Source: Bacteroidota bacterium (lineage in GTDB: Bacteria > Bacteroidota > Bacteroidia > Cytophagales > Cyclobacteriaceae). From it: a DNA stretch of 5,749 bases. This document shows positions 1 to 5,749 of this stretch, piece by piece (the stretch's first letter is position 1; every line of letters starts with the position of its first letter). The notes beneath the pieces are model-generated. The model had not been told where the DNA came from and did no database searches. It saw only the letters and a program-made list of their open reading frames with translations. The stretch lies in the NCBI GenBank assembly GCA_024643595.1, contig JAHEMS010000253.1, forward strand, positions 1-5,749. The letters are read 5' to 3'. Made by a program: the position numbers and the translations under genes.

Positions 1-1
1 A

Positions 2-91
2 CAATATACATACAAATGGCTGTATAATCAACAAGTAAAAGAAGGAAAAGGAAACTATATGTTCGTAATTGGCCTAAAAACGAATATTTAA
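2..91 (+). CDS. Possible 3' end of an unidentified protein (partial)
   Basis: An open frame enters from the left edge and runs 29 codons to a TAA at 89-91. The visible residues are rich in aromatic and basic side chains (YTYKWLYNQQ near the left edge, then GNYMFVIGLKTNI at the end). The alternating pattern of the last stretch would suit the closing strands of a beta-sandwich domain, but I do not recognise the family and will not assign a function. It lies about 30 bases before the tRNA-Thr fragment at 122, so if that fragment marks an integrated element, this would be the last gene inside it. A 39-codon open frame also exists on the opposite strand but is of low complexity. The evidence is only openness and plausible composition, so this could be chance. 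Confidence 0.3.
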   Translation, partial: QYTYKWLYNQQVKEGKGNYMFVIGLKTNI

Positions 92-121
92 CAAGAGAGG
101 GAAACCAAAAGAAGCTACCTG

Positions 122-169
122 AACTGACTTGTAATCAGTAGGTCGCTGGTTCGATTCCGGCAGGGGGCT
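122..169 (+). tRNA. 3' half of tRNA-Thr(TGT), probable integration-site remnant
   Basis: The segment folds as the 3' part of a tRNA. The anticodon stem ACTGA (123-127) pairs with TCAGT (135-139) around loop CTTGTAA, giving anticodon TGT at 130-132. A five-base variable loop follows, then the T stem GCTGG/CCGGC (145-149 with 157-161) around TTCGATT. The 3' acceptor strand AGGGGGC (162-168) and discriminator T169 close it. A 5' acceptor strand (GCCCCCT) and a D arm are absent from positions 1-121, so no complete tRNA can form here. Known biology: tyrosine recombinases often use the 3' half of a tRNA gene as the attachment site, which leaves an intact tRNA at one junction and a 3' stub at the other. 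The native-looking terminator just downstream suggests the right side is the original chromosome. Inference: this is that stub; simple decay of a tRNA gene is the alternative. Confidence 0.85.
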
Positions 170-185
170 CTTGAAAAACGCTTAT

Positions 186-229
186 AAGTCCCTGTAATAC
201 AATGTATTGCAGGGACTTTTTGCTTTTTT
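186..229 (+). terminator. Strong Rho-independent terminator after the tRNA-Thr fragment
   Basis: A 15-base-pair stem (186-200 with 204-218) contains a single T-G wobble (195 with 209) and closes on a three-base loop, AAT. It is followed by a T run (217-221), GC, and a second T run (224-229). This is a textbook intrinsic terminator for transcription from left to right, and it probably once ended the tRNA-Thr transcript. There is no matching T tract on the other strand, so it should act in one direction only. It also insulates the downstream region from anything transcribed on the left. Confidence 0.9.
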
Positions 230-660
230 ACCGAATCAAAAATATAGGACAATTTCCTGTAGAATAAGATTAAGGTCCTCAGATAGAATCAATTTCTGAA
301 TATTGGGAAACCATTTGACCAACCTCCAGGGCAGGAAGTTTCGGAAATGATCTGCCCCATCATGAGCCTTTAGATTTGCTGATGACAGGTTCATTAAAAC
401 CGCTATCTCTTACGTTTGAACGGGATGTTTCAGATTGGTAACAAAAATGCTCAAGGTTACCTCACCATTCAAGAGACAGTAAAAGGACAAAATCGTACCT
501 AAGCGATTATAACGTAAGGTCTATGTATGAATTATTCACTTTATGTAAAAAAGAGGATTCTTATGATCCGTTGTTAAAAATAAATATTACCAGTGTTCAG
601 CAAATGATTGACAGTATCTGACTGCAATTTGTACATTTAAAAAACCACTACCCTCTGCCA
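230..660. other. Gene-poor intergenic region with short, possibly decayed frames
   Basis: No recognisable gene lies in these 431 bases. On the + strand the frame of the downstream gene is open from 319 to 618 except for one TAA at 439-441. Its last part could be a small ORF at 523-621 (32 residues, beginning MYELFTLCKK), with AAGG a few bases before the ATG. A second frame is open at 398-502 and contains an ATG at 425 (MFQIGNKNAQGYLTIQ). None of these resembles a family I know. They may be fragments of a decayed gene, or chance. Two exact matches to the Bacteroidota -7 box (TAnnTTTG) occur at 371-378 and 411-418, but neither has a well-placed TTG-type -33 element. The promoter of the large downstream gene should lie in this region, but I cannot fix its position. 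Confidence 0.5.
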
Positions 661-717
661 ATGAAGCATTTAGTTTCTCTGTTGTTCGTTCTTTGTTGTA
701 CTTATGTTGCCCAGGCG
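661..717 (+). other. Sec signal peptide
   Basis: Residues 1-19 have a short basic start (MKH), a hydrophobic core (LVSLLFVLCC) and an AQA motif that suggests signal peptidase I cuts between A19 and Q20. The two cysteines at 12-13 are within the core and are not preceded by a lipobox, so a lipoprotein is unlikely. A signal peptide is required for T9SS cargo, which fits the C-terminal sorting domain. Confidence 0.9.
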
Positions 718-3700
718 CAAAAAGTTAATCAACAAATCTCATTTACCGCACTGGCAAATAAAATCTATGGGGATGCCCCATTTGATCTTATTGCAACATC
801 AACTTCCGGGTTACCTGTTTCATTTACAAGTAGTAATTCTCTCATTGCTTCAATTTCGGGTACGAAAGTTACCATTAAGAATGCAGGTACTATTGAAATT
901 ATTGCCAGCCAGGCCGGAGATAATAGCTATAATGCGGCAACTGATGTTAAACAAATCCTGGTGATATCAAAGGCAGACCAGGTTATTACGTTTCAACAGC
1001 TGCCTTCTATGGCCTTTGGAGACCCTCAAATTTTGATGACCGCGTCCGCCACATCAGGTCTACCCATTACATTCACCAGTAGCGATACAAACGTTGCCGC
1101 GATAAATGGAAGTCTGCTATTTACCATGGGGGCAGGCGAATGCCTGATCAGTGCCACACAGTCCGGAAATATTAATTATAATCCCGCCACAGTATCCCAG
1201 ACGTTATTGGTTAATAAAGCAAATCAGGTGATTGTTTTTAGTTCGCTCAGCAACAAGACATATGGAAACCCTTCATTTACTTTAAACGCCTATTCGTATT
1301 CTGGCTTGCCCATTACGTATGAGAGCAGCGATCCATCGATAGTTTCAATTCTGGGTAATCAGGTAACGATAGAAGGAGCGGGTTCTGTAGTTATCACTGC
1401 GTCACAGCCGGGCGACAAAAATTACTTAGCTGCTATGAATGTAACGCAAACGTTAACGATCAATAAAGCAACACAATCAATAAATTTTATAACCATTGGT
1501 TCAAAGACGTATGGAGATTTACCATTCAATCTTATAGCTGCTGCAAGTAGCAACCTGCAGGTAACATTCATCAGTCAATACGATAGTATCGCCACCATAG
1601 AAGGTAATATGTTATCCATAATTGGTGCGGGTACAGTAGTTATCACCGCGCTTCAGGGAGGGGATAAGAATTATCACCCACAGTTAGTTGAACAAATCCT
1701 TATCATTAAAAAGGCTACCCAATACATCACTTTTAGCCCAATAGCTTCCAAGAAATTTGGTGATTCACCTTTTGGTGTAACAGCGTCTGCATCATCCGGC
1801 TTGCCTGTAACTTTTAGTAGTGGGCGAAAACCAATCGCAAGAGTTACGGGTAATAAGGTTACTATTGTTGGTGCTGGGACAGCTTCTATCATTGCTTCAC
1901 AGTCCGGGAACTCCAATTATCTAGCGGCACCGGATATTATACAAACATTTCCCGTGACAGCACTGGGAAACACCTATCCGCTTGTAGGGGCCACTCGAAG
2001 TGGAGGTAATGGCCGGGGAACAATTTTTTCGGTTAATACAAATGGCTCTGATCATGTTATTCAGACGAACTTTAAAGCGAATGCCAATAACTCACCTCAA
2101 TCAGGATTGATAAAAACAACCAATGGTAAACTTGCCGGAACAATAATGGCAGGTGGGACACCAGCAAATGGTGTCGTGTTCTCTATGAATGCCGATGGAA
2201 CCGGTTATTCTGTGGTGCACAATTTTCAATTTACCGACGGTCAAAGACCTTTTGGCAACATGGTCGAAGGTTCAAATGGTGTTTTATACGGAATGACTTT
2301 CGATGGAGGTGCATTTAATTCAGGTATAGTCTTTAAGGTAAATAAAGATGGTTCCGGCTTTTCCGCGCTCCGTGAATTTCAAGGAACACAGGGGTTGCAC
2401 CCGTTGGGAGGGCTAATCCAGGCATCTGATGGAGATTTATATGGAATGACCAAAGAAGGGGGGGCGTTTGGTGTTGGAAATTTATTCAAAATAAAGCCAG
2501 ATGGGAGCGGGTTCACCATACTTCTTGAATTTGATGGAGCAACAAAAGGTTCTTATCCAAGAGGTGACCTAATCCAGAGAGCCGATCAATATCTCTATGG
2601 CTTAACTTCCAATGGAGGTAGTTCAAATAAAGTTATTCTCTTTAAAGTAAAAACCGATGGAACGAATTATACCAAGTTGGTGGATTTTGATGGTCCGAGC
2701 AAAGGCAGCAATCCAGGTGCTAATTTGATTAAGGGAAGCAATGGTAAACTCGTTGGATTAACGCAATCAGGTGGTACTAATGATAAAGGAACCATCTTTT
2801 CAGTAAATGCCGATGGCACTGGCTTTGTTAAACTTTTTGACTTTAATGGGACTAATTCAGGAGGTAATTCCGTAAGCAGTTTGGTTCAATCCATTTCTGA
2901 CAATTACCTATATGGCATGGCGAATCAGGGGGGCTCATCAAACTTGGGTACAGTCTTTAAAATTAAAATTGATGGAACCGGGTTTACAAAGCTGCTTGAC
3001 TTTAATGGAGCCAATGGAGCCAATCCTGTTTTTGGACCACTCCTTGAAGCCCAGCCTGGAATCTTTTTTGGCATGACCTCATTAGGTGGAGCTTCCAATA
3101 CCGGCGTTGTCTTTTCAATTACCTCAAATGGGACTTATTCCCTCGTAAAAGAGTTCCCTCAGCCTGAAGGGACTCCGGAAGTATTAACACCTGACTTAAG
3201 TGGTGATAGTTACGTTGGCGTTGGCTCAAGTGGTGGGCCACTTGGGAATGGTGCAATTTTTAAGACAACGAATAACGGCAGTCTCTATGAGAAACTGGCA
3301 GACATTGGTGGGAACTTTGTATTTGTTAATAAACTAATTACGGCCACGGACGGAGGCATCTGGGGAATTGGCAGAGAAGGAGTCTTTACGTTCAACTACT
3401 TTTTGTTTCGATATAATACTGATGGCACAGGATTTCAAAGAATTGTAGAGTTTGACAATAACGCTACGAAAGGTAGTTCACCCACAAATCTTCTTGAAAT
3501 CCCAGGAGGAATGATCTACGGAGCCACAAATACCGGAGGCACATTTAATAGTGGAATTATCTTCAAGATAAAAATCGATGGCACAGGCTTTACGAAAGTC
3601 GCTGATGTGCCAGGAGGTACGGGAGGAAGCAGACCTATTGGAAATTTGCTCTTCACGGGCCAGGGAGAAATTATTGGAATGACTCATGAGGGAGGAACAA

Positions 3701-5076
3701 ACAATGATGGTACTATTTTTAAATTGAATGCAGGTGGACAGTACGCAAAAGTGTTCGATCTTTTGTCAACTACATCAGGGTCTTCACCAAAAAAAATCAT
3801 CGAACTGAATGATGGAAGTCTTTGTGTTATTACAGCGGGTGGGGGAGTCAACAATGCTGGGTCATCGTTTACGATCAGTAACGATGGGGCTGATTATAAC
3901 AAAGTTCGCGACTTCGCTATGGATACCGGAATCATTCCACTGGATCTGATTCAAAGCGTTGACGGTTACCTAATTGGGACCACTGAATCAGGAGGCCAAT
4001 ATAACCAGGGATTACTATACCAGATGCTCACAGATGGATCGGATTTCAAGAAAATCCTTGAGTTCAATGGAACCAATGGATCGGCTCCCAATAATCTGTT
4101 TTTCAAAAAAACCGAACAGATAATATCATTTGATGCGATTGCAAAAAAACAATACAACGATCCACCCTTTAATCTTGCTGCAAGTTGCAGTTCTGGATTG
4201 CCGATTGTGTTTGAAAGTAGCGATAAGAATATTGTATCAATCACTGGTAATGAAGTAATTATTAAAGGGGTTGGACAAGTGACCATCACAGCCCGAGTCT
4301 CGGGAAATACTAACTTCCTACCTGTAAGGATGGAGCGCATCCTTGTGATCGACAAAGATGATCAGGTGATCTTGTTCGAACCTTTGTCAGATCGATTAGT
4401 TACAGGGTCATCATTCAATCTGAACGCCACGTCATCTTCAGGTTTGCCAGTCTCGTTTACAAGCGGCTCAAACCACATTTCAATAACAGGCAATCAGGTA
4501 TCAATTTTAAGTGCAGGAAACGTAACCATTGATGCCATTCAGTCCGGGGATTCGTTCTACCAGACTGCCCCAATCATTTCAAATTCATTTTGTATCAACC
4601 CAACTAAACCGGTAATAACAATAAGTGGTAACGCTTTGAACACCGTATTAACGTCAAGTGCTGCCGCTGGTAATCAATGGTATAAAAATGGGTCACTGCT
4701 TCCTGGTCAAACTAATGTCAATCTTGCTATTTCAGAAGATGGAGTATATCGAGTCATTGCCACACTAGAGGGTTGTTCCAGCGAACCATCAGATGAAACA
4801 GCTAAAATTATTACAGCAGTAAATGAGATTAGGAATACCTTTGCGAGTGTTTATCCCAATCCTGCAACCCAAGATATTGGTGTGGATTTATCCTCATTTG
4901 ATATACAACACGATGTGCTTGTTGAAATAGTGGATACCAAAGGGCTTATGCTATATTCAACCCAGCATAAGGCAATGCAATTCCAGCTTAATGTTGAGCA
5001 CCTCGCAAAAGGGGTTTACATTTTTAAAGTAAGTCAATTAGAGAAGGTGAATTACATGAGATTGGTTAAAGAATAA
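661..5076 (+). CDS. Large secreted protein: Ig-like repeats, GloVer repeat array, T9SS type A sorting domain
   Basis: The 1471-residue product is predicted to be exported by Sec and then moved across the outer membrane by the type IX system, to be released or fixed to the cell surface. Order of parts: signal peptide 1-19 (hydrophobic core, AQA before the cut, no lipobox); five Ig-like repeats at about 22-433; fourteen GloVer-type repeats at about 438-1150; two more Ig-like repeats at about 1151-1314; a different Ig-like domain at about 1315-1388; T9SS sorting domain at about 1390-1471. GloVer repeats (the TIGR03803 type, in NCBI's 'choice-of-anchor tandem repeat' proteins) have no known enzymatic activity that I am aware of, and I see no catalytic motif. 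A structural, adhesive or ligand-binding role is inferred only. ATG 661 is the only plausible start: the frame has a TGA at 619-621, no ATG, GTG or TTG lies between, and the signal peptide begins there. No Shine-Dalgarno sequence precedes it, as is common in Bacteroidota. The gene is not in an operon; the next gene converges on it. Confidence 0.93.
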   Translation: MKHLVSLLFVLCCTYVAQAQKVNQQISFTALANKIYGDAPFDLIATSTSGLPVSFTSSNSLIASISGTKVTIKNAGTIEIIASQAGDNSYNAATDVKQILVISKADQVITFQQLPSMAFGDPQILMTASATSGLPITFTSSDTNVAAINGSLLFTMGAGECLISATQSGNINYNPATVSQTLLVNKANQVIVFSSLSNKTYGNPSFTLNAYSYSGLPITYESSDPSIVSILGNQVTIEGAGSVVITASQPGDKNYLAAMNVTQTLTINKATQSINFITIGSKTYGDLPFNLIAAASSNLQVTFISQYDSIATIEGNMLSIIGAGTVVITALQGGDKNYHPQLVEQILIIKKATQYITFSPIASKKFGDSPFGVTASASSGLPVTFSSGRKPIARVTGNKVTIVGAGTASIIASQSGNSNYLAAPDIIQTFPVTALGNTYPLVGATRSGGNGRGTIFSVNTNGSDHVIQTNFKANANNSPQSGLIKTTNGKLAGTIMAGGTPANGVVFSMNADGTGYSVVHNFQFTDGQRPFGNMVEGSNGVLYGMTFDGGAFNSGIVFKVNKDGSGFSALREFQGTQGLHPLGGLIQASDGDLYGMTKEGGAFGVGNLFKIKPDGSGFTILLEFDGATKGSYPRGDLIQRADQYLYGLTSNGGSSNKVILFKVKTDGTNYTKLVDFDGPSKGSNPGANLIKGSNGKLVGLTQSGGTNDKGTIFSVNADGTGFVKLFDFNGTNSGGNSVSSLVQSISDNYLYGMANQGGSSNLGTVFKIKIDGTGFTKLLDFNGANGANPVFGPLLEAQPGIFFGMTSLGGASNTGVVFSITSNGTYSLVKEFPQPEGTPEVLTPDLSGDSYVGVGSSGGPLGNGAIFKTTNNGSLYEKLADIGGNFVFVNKLITATDGGIWGIGREGVFTFNYFLFRYNTDGTGFQRIVEFDNNATKGSSPTNLLEIPGGMIYGATNTGGTFNSGIIFKIKIDGTGFTKVADVPGGTGGSRPIGNLLFTGQGEIIGMTHEGGTNNDGTIFKLNAGGQYAKVFDLLSTTSGSSPKKIIELNDGSLCVITAGGGVNNAGSSFTISNDGADYNKVRDFAMDTGIIPLDLIQSVDGYLIGTTESGGQYNQGLLYQMLTDGSDFKKILEFNGTNGSAPNNLFFKKTEQIISFDAIAKKQYNDPPFNLAASCSSGLPIVFESSDKNIVSITGNEVIIKGVGQVTITARVSGNTNFLPVRMERILVIDKDDQVILFEPLSDRLVTGSSFNLNATSSSGLPVSFTSGSNHISITGNQVSILSAGNVTIDAIQSGDSFYQTAPIISNSFCINPTKPVITISGNALNTVLTSSAAAGNQWYKNGSLLPGQTNVNLAISEDGVYRVIATLEGCSSEPSDETAKIITAVNEIRNTFASVYPNPATQDIGVDLSSFDIQHDVLVEIVDTKGLMLYSTQHKAMQFQLNVEHLAKGVYIFKVSQLEKVNYMRLVKE
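724..1959 (+). repeat. Five tandem Ig-like repeats (N-terminal array)
   Basis: Five units of 82-83 residues can be aligned by their starts: the F of the opening Q-x-I-x-F strand falls at residues 28, 111, 193, 276 and 358. Each unit has a K-x-Y/F-G-D/N motif, then PF-x-L, then SGLP-(V/I)-x-F/Y (SNLQVTF in unit 4), then I-x-G-N/T-x-(V/L)-x-I, GAG, and a closing Q-x-G-(D/N)-x-N/S-Y. This is a Bacteroidota Ig-like repeat of the Big_2/MBG-like kind. Unit 2 is the most divergent in the first motif (AFGDPQ). Such arrays usually act as stalks or spacers that hold another domain away from the cell; that role is inferred here. Confidence 0.88.
1972..4110 (+). repeat. Fourteen tandem GloVer-type repeats (probable beta-propeller blades)
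   Basis: The repeat core is L-Y-G-M-T, then GG, then G-x-(I/V)-F-K, then DG-(T/S)-G-F, then L-x-(D/E)-F. The GG (or its equivalent) falls at residues 448, 498, 549, 600, 652, 704, 757, 809, 858, 906, 959, 1011, 1060 and 1111, a spacing of 48-53 residues. This matches the GloVer repeat as I know it. Unit 10 has EG in place of GG, and unit 13 has lost the Y-G of the first strand. Spacing and Gly-rich turns suggest four-stranded blades. Fourteen units could make two seven-bladed propellers, but the fold is inferred, not seen. Confidence 0.87.
4111..4602 (+). repeat. Two further Ig-like repeats after the GloVer array
   Basis: Two more copies of the N-terminal repeat follow directly: the F of the opening strand is at residues 1157 and 1239, again 82 residues apart. 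The first copy has KKQYNDPPFNL where the N-terminal copies have K-x-Y-G-D; the second has lost the motif (DRLVTGSSFNL) but keeps SGLPVSF and the closing Q-S-G-D. The same family therefore flanks the GloVer array on both sides. Confidence 0.85.
4603..4824 (+). other. Ig-like domain of a different type before the sorting signal
   Basis: Residues about 1315-1388 do not follow the 82-residue pattern. They start KPVITISGN and contain QWYKNGSLLPGQTN (W1340), then EDGVYRVIATLEGCSS (C1372). This W-Y-x-N-G plus G-x-Y-x-V pattern is common in Bacteroidota secreted proteins just before the T9SS sorting domain, where it acts as a short Ig/PKD-like spacer. Confidence 0.75.
4828..5073 (+). other. T9SS type A C-terminal sorting domain
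   Basis: Residues about 1390-1471 show the family signature: VYPNPA at 1397-1402, a central strand VEIVDTKGLMLYS, then LAKGVYIFKV and a final MRLVKE. In T9SS cargo this domain directs export through the outer-membrane translocon and is usually cut off as the protein is released or attached to lipopolysaccharide. It ends exactly at the stop codon, as expected for a working signal. Confidence 0.93.
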
Positions 5077-5154
5077 AATATATCATCTGGTTTTTCAAGC
5101 TTGGGTAATGTTTTTAAATACATCACGAGTAGGGATATCGGCTTGGAGCCTTGA
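5077..5154 (+). pseudogene. Possible relic of a GloVer repeat, in frame after the stop codon
   Basis: Reading on past TAA 5074-5076 in the same frame gives 25 codons before a TGA at 5152-5154. Within them, SGFSSLGNVFK (5086-5118) resembles the GG-x(4)-G-x-V-F-K core of the GloVer units, for example GGSSNLGTVFK in unit 7. The ten codons from G to K differ from unit 7 (2932-2961) at 7 of 30 bases by my count. Because the sorting domain ends before the stop, this is unlikely to be a truncated end of the same protein; a remnant of a deleted neighbouring paralogue fits better. The match is short, so chance remains possible. Confidence 0.25.
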
Positions 5155-5242
5155 AATTTGTTGCATATTATAGTACTGTTGATTTACCAACCTTCGATGA
5201 TAGTTATTACTTATATCATAATACTACTCTCTTAAATTTATC

Positions 5243-5749
5243 TTAGTCGTTTAAATGCCTGTTAGCAAACAAGATAAACTGTTTCCAGTCATAAATCAGG
5301 ATGTCATGTCCACCGCTTCTAACATGATAGCCTATTGATCCACCGACTGGCGTATCAACAGCGGGTTGATTTTCAACGCCCACACCGGTTTTGCCATAGA
5401 GTGCATACACTGGACTGGCAAATTTACCACTCAAAAATTCTCCCTTAGGGTCAGCCGGCATATCCTCTATTGCACTGGCTATATAAACCGGGCGAGGGGC
5501 GGCCAATGCCACTAACATGTGATGATCCACGGGCAACTTATCCACGGCAAAGTTGTAGGTCTTATATTTATCAATAAACCAATGCGGGTTCACCCTGTTG
5601 ATCAGTTCAATGGTTTCGCCGTAAATTCTTTTTGACAACGCTGCACCTCCTTCTCCAGAATCATTGGAAACAACCATTGCAAAGCGTTGATCATTAGCCC
5701 CAGCCCATAAAGCGGTCTTGCCTAAGCGTGAAAGTCCAGTAACGATCAC
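5243..5749 (-). CDS. Glucuronoyl esterase-like protein, carbohydrate esterase family 15 (C-terminal part)
   Basis: The visible 168 codons are the C-terminal part of an alpha/beta-hydrolase of CE15; the gene continues beyond the right edge, and the GTG at the edge is an internal Val, not a start. Counting that Val as 1, the nucleophile Ser7 is in GLSRLGK, where family members usually have G-(C/H)-S-R-x-G-K. Further family features are SNDSGEGGAALSKR (28-41), PHWF (55-58), LPVDHHML (72-79), APRPVYIASA (84-93) and ADPKGEF (99-105). His148 is in SGGHD. Asp96 (IEDMPAD) is a likely acid of the triad. CE15 enzymes cleave the ester between lignin alcohols and the 4-O-methyl-glucuronic acid side chains of xylan, usually outside the cytoplasm; the signal peptide would lie off the window. 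The gene ends HLND and converges on the large secreted-protein gene. The substrate of this member is not known from sequence alone. Confidence 0.9.
   Translation of the reverse strand: MIVTGLSRLGKTALWAGANDQRFAMVVSNDSGEGGAALSKRIYGETIELINRVNPHWFIDKYKTYNFAVDKLPVDHHMLVALAAPRPVYIASAIEDMPADPKGEFLSGKFASPVYALYGKTGVGVENQPAVDTPVGGSIGYHVRSGGHDILIYDWKQFILFANRHLND

Noticed and set aside
122..400. Permuted or split tRNA with its 5' half after the 3' half
   Set aside because: I looked downstream for a GCCCCCT-like acceptor strand followed by a D arm. The nearest match is GCCCCAT at 354-360, which has no TAGCTCAG-like D arm after it, and a strong terminator lies between.
371..418. Bacteroidota promoter (-7 boxes TAGATTTG and TACGTTTG)
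   Set aside because: Both match TAnnTTTG exactly, but neither has a TTG-type -33 element at the proper distance, and they lie over 240 bases before the large gene. Such matches are expected by chance in A/T-rich DNA.
624..631. Promoter -7 box close to the large gene (GCAATTTG)
   Set aside because: Only the TTTG half fits the consensus, and the nearest TTG upstream (608-610) is too close.
704..964. Second + strand frame of 86 codons overlapping the signal peptide and first Ig-like repeat
   Set aside because: Its composition is that of an out-of-frame translation, and the overlapping frame is clearly coding.
1674..1916. Minus-strand open frame of 80 codons inside the large gene
   Set aside because: It lies wholly within the Ig-like repeat region, whose + strand frame has clear domain structure; the minus frame has no recognisable motif.
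3966..4355. Minus-strand open frame of 129 codons inside the large gene
   Set aside because: It is antisense to the end of the GloVer array and an Ig-like repeat, with no signal or motif of its own. It is a shadow frame.
724..4602. CRISPR array or recent DNA-level tandem repeat
   Set aside because: The periodicity is in the protein; the DNA of the units has diverged, with many silent changes, and there are no identical direct repeats with spacers.
5133..5246. Open + strand frame of about 37 codons between the two genes
   Set aside because: It has no start codon with a ribosome binding site, no recognisable motif, and overlaps the end of the esterase gene.

Overview
The window looks like chromosomal DNA of a member of the Bacteroidota. 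The evidence is a C-terminal type IX secretion (T9SS) sorting domain on the main gene, a start codon with no Shine-Dalgarno sequence, A/T-rich intergenic DNA, and the typical Bacteroidota style of tandem Ig-like repeats. I cannot name the genus.

Layout. Positions 1-121 carry one short open frame that runs in from the left edge and ends at 91; I do not recognise it. At 122-169 lies the 3' half of a tRNA-Thr(TGT): anticodon arm, variable loop, T arm, 3' acceptor strand and discriminator base. It has no 5' half and is followed by a strong intrinsic terminator at 186-229. This is the usual appearance of the distal junction of an element integrated into a tRNA gene, so 1-121 may be the end of such an element. 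Positions 230-660 hold no convincing gene, only short, probably decayed frames.

Most of the window (661-5076, + strand) is one gene for a 1471-residue secreted protein. In order it has a signal peptide, five Ig-like repeats of about 82 residues, fourteen GloVer-type repeats of about 51 residues (probably beta-propeller blades, perhaps two seven-bladed propellers), two more copies of the same Ig-like repeat, a different Ig-like domain, and a T9SS type A sorting domain. It reads as a large repetitive surface or extracellular protein; no enzymatic site is visible. Just after its stop, in the same frame, is a short stretch resembling one more GloVer repeat.

From 5243 to the right edge, on the minus strand, is the C-terminal part of a carbohydrate esterase family 15 (glucuronoyl esterase-like) protein with its catalytic Ser, Asp and His in view. 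The two genes converge, so they are not an operon. The esterase hints at plant cell-wall breakdown, but a functional link between the two proteins is only a guess.
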